From positions 1-18,719 of the forward strand of contig JABDLH010000139.1 of assembly GCA_013003145.1 (NCBI GenBank): 18,719 bases of DNA, read 5' to 3'. Below the pieces are notes generated by a model. The model saw nothing but the letters and a program-made list of their open reading frames with translations. It did no database searches and was not told where the DNA came from. The position numbers were made by a program, and so were the translations under genes. Source of the stretch: Flavobacteriaceae bacterium (GTDB lineage: Bacteria; Bacteroidota; Bacteroidia; Flavobacteriales; Flavobacteriaceae). Within the stretch, counting starts at the first letter, position 1. Each line of letters begins with the position of its first letter. Below are positions 15,786 through 18,719 of this stretch, in pieces.

Positions 15786-17135
15786 TTACAGGAAGAGCTT
15801 TTCTATTTTAGGGATTGCCCTGGGAAGGCAGCACACGACCACCCTGTCACCCGGGGTGATCCTGAAATTACCGAGGGCGATAATTCCCACCCCATCGCGG
15901 ATCACTCCGCCTATGATGGCTGACCGGGGAAAATCGAGTTCTTTGATAATATTCCCGGCTACTTCGGATTTGGGTTTCACTATAAATTCCAGTATTTCCG
16001 CATTCAGGTTATTCAACCTGGTCAGTGCAACGACCTCACCTTTTCGGATATGGCGGAAAATATGGTTTGCCGCCAATAATTTCTTATTGATCAGTGTATC
16101 AACACCGATACTCTGGGAAAGCTGGAAGTAATCCATATTCTCTACCAGGGCGATAGTTTTCTTTATATTCCTGGACTTCGCCACCAGGCAAGACATAATA
16201 TTGGTCTCGGAATTACCGGTAACCGCGATAAATGCATCCATGGAATCAAGACTCTCCTCATCCAGCAATTCCACGTTCCGGCAATCCCCGTTAATGACTA
16301 AGGCATTAGGAAGGGAATCGGCAATTTCAAAAGCTTTTTCCTTACTCTTTTCGATCAGCTTAACATTGAACCTGTTACCGCAAAGATCGCGGGCTGTATT
16401 CAGTCCAACTTTACTTCCCCCAAGGATCATTACATTGCGGATCTCTTCTTTCTTTTTCCCCAGCAGCTTATAAAGTTCATCGACTCCTTTTTTGTCTGTA
16501 ATAAAATAGACCTGGTCCTCTTCATTAAACACGGTATCCCCCCTGGGTATCAATGTATACTGTGTACCTCTTCGCTGCATTGCGATAGGCATAAAGTGAA
16601 GTTCCGGGAAAATCTCTGCGGCCTCTTTGACCATTTTGCCCACGAAGGGTGCCGATTTTGGCAGGGATACCCCCAGCATGATGAGTGCACCTTCTTCAAA
16701 CTCGTAAGTATCGTTAAAGGCAGACTGATTGAGCAATAACTGTATCTCTGTAGCCGCCAGTTCTTCAGGTGAAATCAGCTCGTCTATCCCGAGCTGCTGG
16801 AATTTTATCAGGTCTTTATGCTCAACAAATTCCGTATTTGAGATCCTCGCGATGGTCCTTTTACATCCCAATTGCTTGGCCAGCATACAAAGGGTGAGAT
16901 TAGTTGTTTCGGATGCCGTAACCCCGATCACTAAATCCGACCTGTCTACCTGTGCTTCCTGCAATACCGATACCGATGTGGCATCGCCTTTCAGCACCCT
17001 GATGTCCAGGTGGCTGTCTGCATAGGCAAGGCTTTCTTTACGGGTGTCTATCAGGGTAATGTCCTGGGATTCATATGAGAGAAGTTTTGCCAAATGAAAT
17101 CCTACTTCACCAGCACCTGCGATAATAATCTTCAT
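15786..17135 (-). CDS. trkA: Trk potassium transporter regulatory subunit TrkA
   Basis: TrkA is the cytoplasmic nucleotide-binding ring that gates TrkH. The 449-residue protein has two RCK units in tandem, which is the TrkA rather than the KtrA design. The first Rossmann fold has GAGEVG (7-12), acidic Asp30 at the end of the second strand and KGDAT (49-53). The second has GGSKVG (239-244), Glu262 and NGDC (282-285). Each is followed by an RCK_C-like beta-rich domain (about 140-218 and 360-449). It is the first gene of a two-gene unit with trkH. A predicted promoter lies at 17237-17271. Everything looks intact. Confidence 0.96.
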   Translation of the reverse strand: MKIIIAGAGEVGFHLAKLLSYESQDITLIDTRKESLAYADSHLDIRVLKGDATSVSVLQEAQVDRSDLVIGVTASETTNLTLCMLAKQLGCKRTIARISNTEFVEHKDLIKFQQLGIDELISPEELAATEIQLLLNQSAFNDTYEFEEGALIMLGVSLPKSAPFVGKMVKEAAEIFPELHFMPIAMQRRGTQYTLIPRGDTVFNEEDQVYFITDKKGVDELYKLLGKKKEEIRNVMILGGSKVGLNTARDLCGNRFNVKLIEKSKEKAFEIADSLPNALVINGDCRNVELLDEESLDSMDAFIAVTGNSETNIMSCLVAKSRNIKKTIALVENMDYFQLSQSIGVDTLINKKLLAANHIFRHIRKGEVVALTRLNNLNAEILEFIVKPKSEVAGNIIKELDFPRSAIIGGVIRDGVGIIALGNFRITPGDRVVVCCLPRAIPKIEKLFL

Positions 17136-17236
17136 TTACGAAATACATTGATTTTCATAAGCAGTATTCTTCTTCCGGAGAGAATGATATTGCGGACGCG
17201 GAAATGCCCCACGCTGCCACTGCAGAAAGTTTGGGA

Positions 17237-17271
17237 CAAAATTACATAAATTTCTTTTGGATGAATCCAAA
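17237..17271 (-). promoter_or_regulatory. Predicted promoter of trkAH
   Basis: On the minus strand TTTG (17271-17268) is followed after 23 bases by TAATTTTG (17244-17237), a full TAnnTTTG match. The start would be near 17230, giving a leader of about 95 bases. The same TTTG-N23-TAnnTTTG layout occurs in the opposite direction for ubiE. Confidence 0.55.
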
Positions 17272-17311
17272 TTACAAGCCCAAATTCCGATTTACCAGCT
17301 GTATGGTAAAG

Positions 17312-17346
17312 TTTGCCACAGAGAAGTATGCATTGTAGTATCTTTG
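17312..17346 (+). promoter_or_regulatory. Predicted promoter of ubiE-porT
   Basis: TTTG at 17312-17315 and TATCTTTG at 17339-17346 (full TAnnTTTG match) are 23 bases apart. The start would be near 17353, 12 bases before the ATG at 17365. With the trkAH promoter, this accounts for most of the 229-base gene-free stretch 17136-17364, in which I see nothing else. Confidence 0.6.
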
Positions 17347-17364
17347 CCAAAATCAAAGGTTTAA

Positions 17365-18093
17365 ATGGCAAAAAAAATAACGCCTTATAAGGAATCTGAA
17401 TTAGGCAAAAAGGCCCAGGTACGCCAGATGTTTGACACCATCTCTGAACGCTATGACGGACTTAACCGGGTGATTTCTTTCGGGATCGATGTTAAGTGGA
17501 GAAAGAAGGTCGTTAAACTTGTGGCTGCTGCAAAACCGAAGACCATACTGGACATTGCCACCGGTACAGGGGACCTGGCCATACAAATGGCCACCACCGG
17601 GGCTAAACGCATCGTGGGATTGGATATTTCACCCGGAATGCTGGAAGTCGGCAAAAAAAAGGTCAGCTCCAAGGACCTGAATGAAACGGTAGAAATGGTT
17701 GTAGGTGACAGTGAGGATCTGCCTTTTGAAGACCATAGCTTTGATGCCATTACCGTGGCCTTTGGCGTTCGGAATTTTGAGGACCTGGAGAAGGGTCTTT
17801 CAGAGATCTACCGGGTACTTAAGCCGGGAGGCACCTTTGTCGTCCTGGAAACCTCTGTTCCCACTAAGACTCCTTACCTACAAGGGTACAGGGCCTATAC
17901 CCGATACCTCTTACCGGCCATGGGCAAGTTACTATCCCGGGATCGCGACGCTTATGCCTACCTTTCAGAATCGGCTGCTGCATTTCCTCACGGGCAGGCC
18001 TTCAACAATATTTTAGAGAAAATAGGGTTTATAGGGGTGGAGAACAAGCCACAGACCTTTGGAGTGGCGTCTATATATGTAGCTACCAAGTAG
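17365..18093 (+). CDS. ubiE: Demethylmenaquinone methyltransferase (UbiE/MenG)
   Basis: This enzyme transfers a methyl group from S-adenosylmethionine to demethylmenaquinol, the last step of menaquinone synthesis. Flavobacteria use menaquinone, so the ubiquinone step of the UbiE name probably does not apply. In the 242-residue protein, the SAM loop ILDIATGTGDLAI (61-73), the acidic LDIS (86-89), GDSEDLPF (114-121) and VAFGVRNFEDLEKGLSEIYR (131-150) are diagnostic of the UbiE/COQ5 family. The length is normal. It has its own promoter and lies 2 bases before porT, an arrangement familiar in Flavobacteriia. Its product is the quinone that Nqr would reduce. The stop is TAG. Confidence 0.95.
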   Translation: MAKKITPYKESELGKKAQVRQMFDTISERYDGLNRVISFGIDVKWRKKVVKLVAAAKPKTILDIATGTGDLAIQMATTGAKRIVGLDISPGMLEVGKKKVSSKDLNETVEMVVGDSEDLPFEDHSFDAITVAFGVRNFEDLEKGLSEIYRVLKPGGTFVVLETSVPTKTPYLQGYRAYTRYLLPAMGKLLSRDRDAYAYLSESAAAFPHGQAFNNILEKIGFIGVENKPQTFGVASIYVATK

Positions 18094-18095
18094 GT

Positions 18096-18719
18096 ATGAA
18101 AAAACTTCTGTATTCCTTCATAGCATTACTGTGTTGCCCTTTACTGCATTCCCAGTTTAATGAAAAGCCCATCCTAAACCTGCAGAACGAAGATAAAAAA
18201 CTTCTTAACTGGGGATATTACCTTGGGTTCAACCAGTATGATTTCAAATTTGAGTATAAAAATGACCTTCCGAATATCTTGGTCGATAAATCCGCAGGTT
18301 TTAATGTAGGCCTGATCGGGGAACTAAGGCTGAATGAATTCACGGATGTCCGTTTTGAACCGGGATTATTCTATACACAGCGAACCTTGGGATTCCCGGG
18401 CTTTGAAGAAGAAAGGGATGCCATCAGGATCGTAAAATCGACCTACATTAATTTCCCCTTGCTATTAAAGCTGAGCACACGCAGGCTAGGCAACTGGAAA
18501 CCATTTATCATTGGCGGCGGATACGCTTCCCTGAACCTGGGAAGCAATGAAGACAGCCTGGACGATAACAGCAGCGGCACCTTCAGAATGAAGAAGAACG
18601 TCTATGGGTATGAATTAGGGTTTGGTATTGATTTCTACACGGAATACTTTAAATTCTCCCCTTCTATCCGGGGTGTTTTTGCACTTACCGACGAACTTGT
18701 ACGGGATGAGGATCCCAAC
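18096..18719 (+). CDS. porT: PorT-family outer-membrane protein, 3' end cut by window
   Basis: PorT (SprT in gliding flavobacteria) is an outer-membrane beta-barrel protein needed for type IX secretion and gliding. The frame has 208 codons in the window, without a stop. A signal peptide is visible (MKKLLYSFIALLCC, probable cut after LLHS before QFNEKP). The segments LNWGYYLGFNQYDFKFEY (about 37-54), FNVGLIGELRLNEF (about 68-81) and RFEPGLFYTQRTLGFP (about 85-100) show the alternating pattern of barrel strands and match the family as I remember it. The ATG lies 2 bases after the ubiE stop. Full PorT proteins are about 230-240 residues, so only a short C-terminal part should be missing. Confidence 0.88.
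   Translation, partial: MKKLLYSFIALLCCPLLHSQFNEKPILNLQNEDKKLLNWGYYLGFNQYDFKFEYKNDLPNILVDKSAGFNVGLIGELRLNEFTDVRFEPGLFYTQRTLGFPGFEEERDAIRIVKSTYINFPLLLKLSTRRLGNWKPFIIGGGYASLNLGSNEDSLDDNSSGTFRMKKNVYGYELGFGIDFYTEYFKFSPSIRGVFALTDELVRDEDPN

Noticed and set aside
17132..17371. 79-residue minus-strand ORF between trkA and ubiE
   Set aside because: It overlaps the start of both flanking genes and spans two predicted promoters; its composition is not protein-like.
1..18719. CRISPR arrays, insertion sequences, prophage, defence islands, tRNA or rRNA genes
   Set aside because: I found no direct repeat series, transposase or integrase motifs, terminal inverted repeats or RNA gene signatures; all sizeable spaces are filled by conserved chromosomal genes.

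Overview
The window looks like ordinary chromosomal DNA of a marine-type Flavobacteriia bacterium (phylum Bacteroidota). The signs are a complete-order Na+-translocating NADH:quinone reductase (nqr) operon with flavobacterial-style proteins, two type IX secretion (T9SS) genes (a plug protein and PorT), a DUF3667 protein, and repeated matches to the Bacteroidota -7 promoter box TAnnTTTG in front of most transcription units. I see no tRNA, rRNA, CRISPR array, insertion sequence, prophage or other mobile-element signature. There is no gene-free stretch over 300 bases; the longest are 10942-11221 (terminator plus a small ORF) and 17136-17364 (two divergent promoters).

Layout. 1-6272, minus strand: the nqrABCDEF operon, transcribed right to left from a -7 box at 6307-6314. 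It ends at a hairpin (87-117), which is followed almost at once by the start of a small gene that leaves the window. 6425-9225, plus strand: a T9SS plug protein, a DUF3667 zinc-ribbon membrane protein and ApaG. 9310-10941, plus: pruA, with its own promoter and a strong terminator. 11090-11218, plus: a possible 42-residue basic protein. 11222-11857, minus: rsmG. 11966-14266, plus: a membrane fatty-acid desaturase followed by a class I aminotransferase. 14294-17135, minus: trkA-trkH. 17365-18719, plus: ubiE/menG and porT, the latter cut by the window edge.

How the genes work together. Nqr would couple NADH oxidation and menaquinone reduction to Na+ export. The UbiE-type methyltransferase makes the last step of the menaquinone that Nqr reduces. 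TrkAH imports K+ and may use the Na+ or proton gradient. The plug protein and PorT belong to the outer-membrane secretion and gliding apparatus. PruA, the aminotransferase and the desaturase are housekeeping metabolism.

The most striking observation is in nqrA. Codon 121 of an otherwise well-conserved 450-codon frame is an amber TAG, with recognisable NqrA sequence on both sides in the same frame. Because TAG is a normal terminator for three other genes here, this is a point nonsense lesion (or a sequencing error), not recoding. NqrB also has Glu in place of Ala in its flavinylation motif. I found no convincing new biological system in this window.
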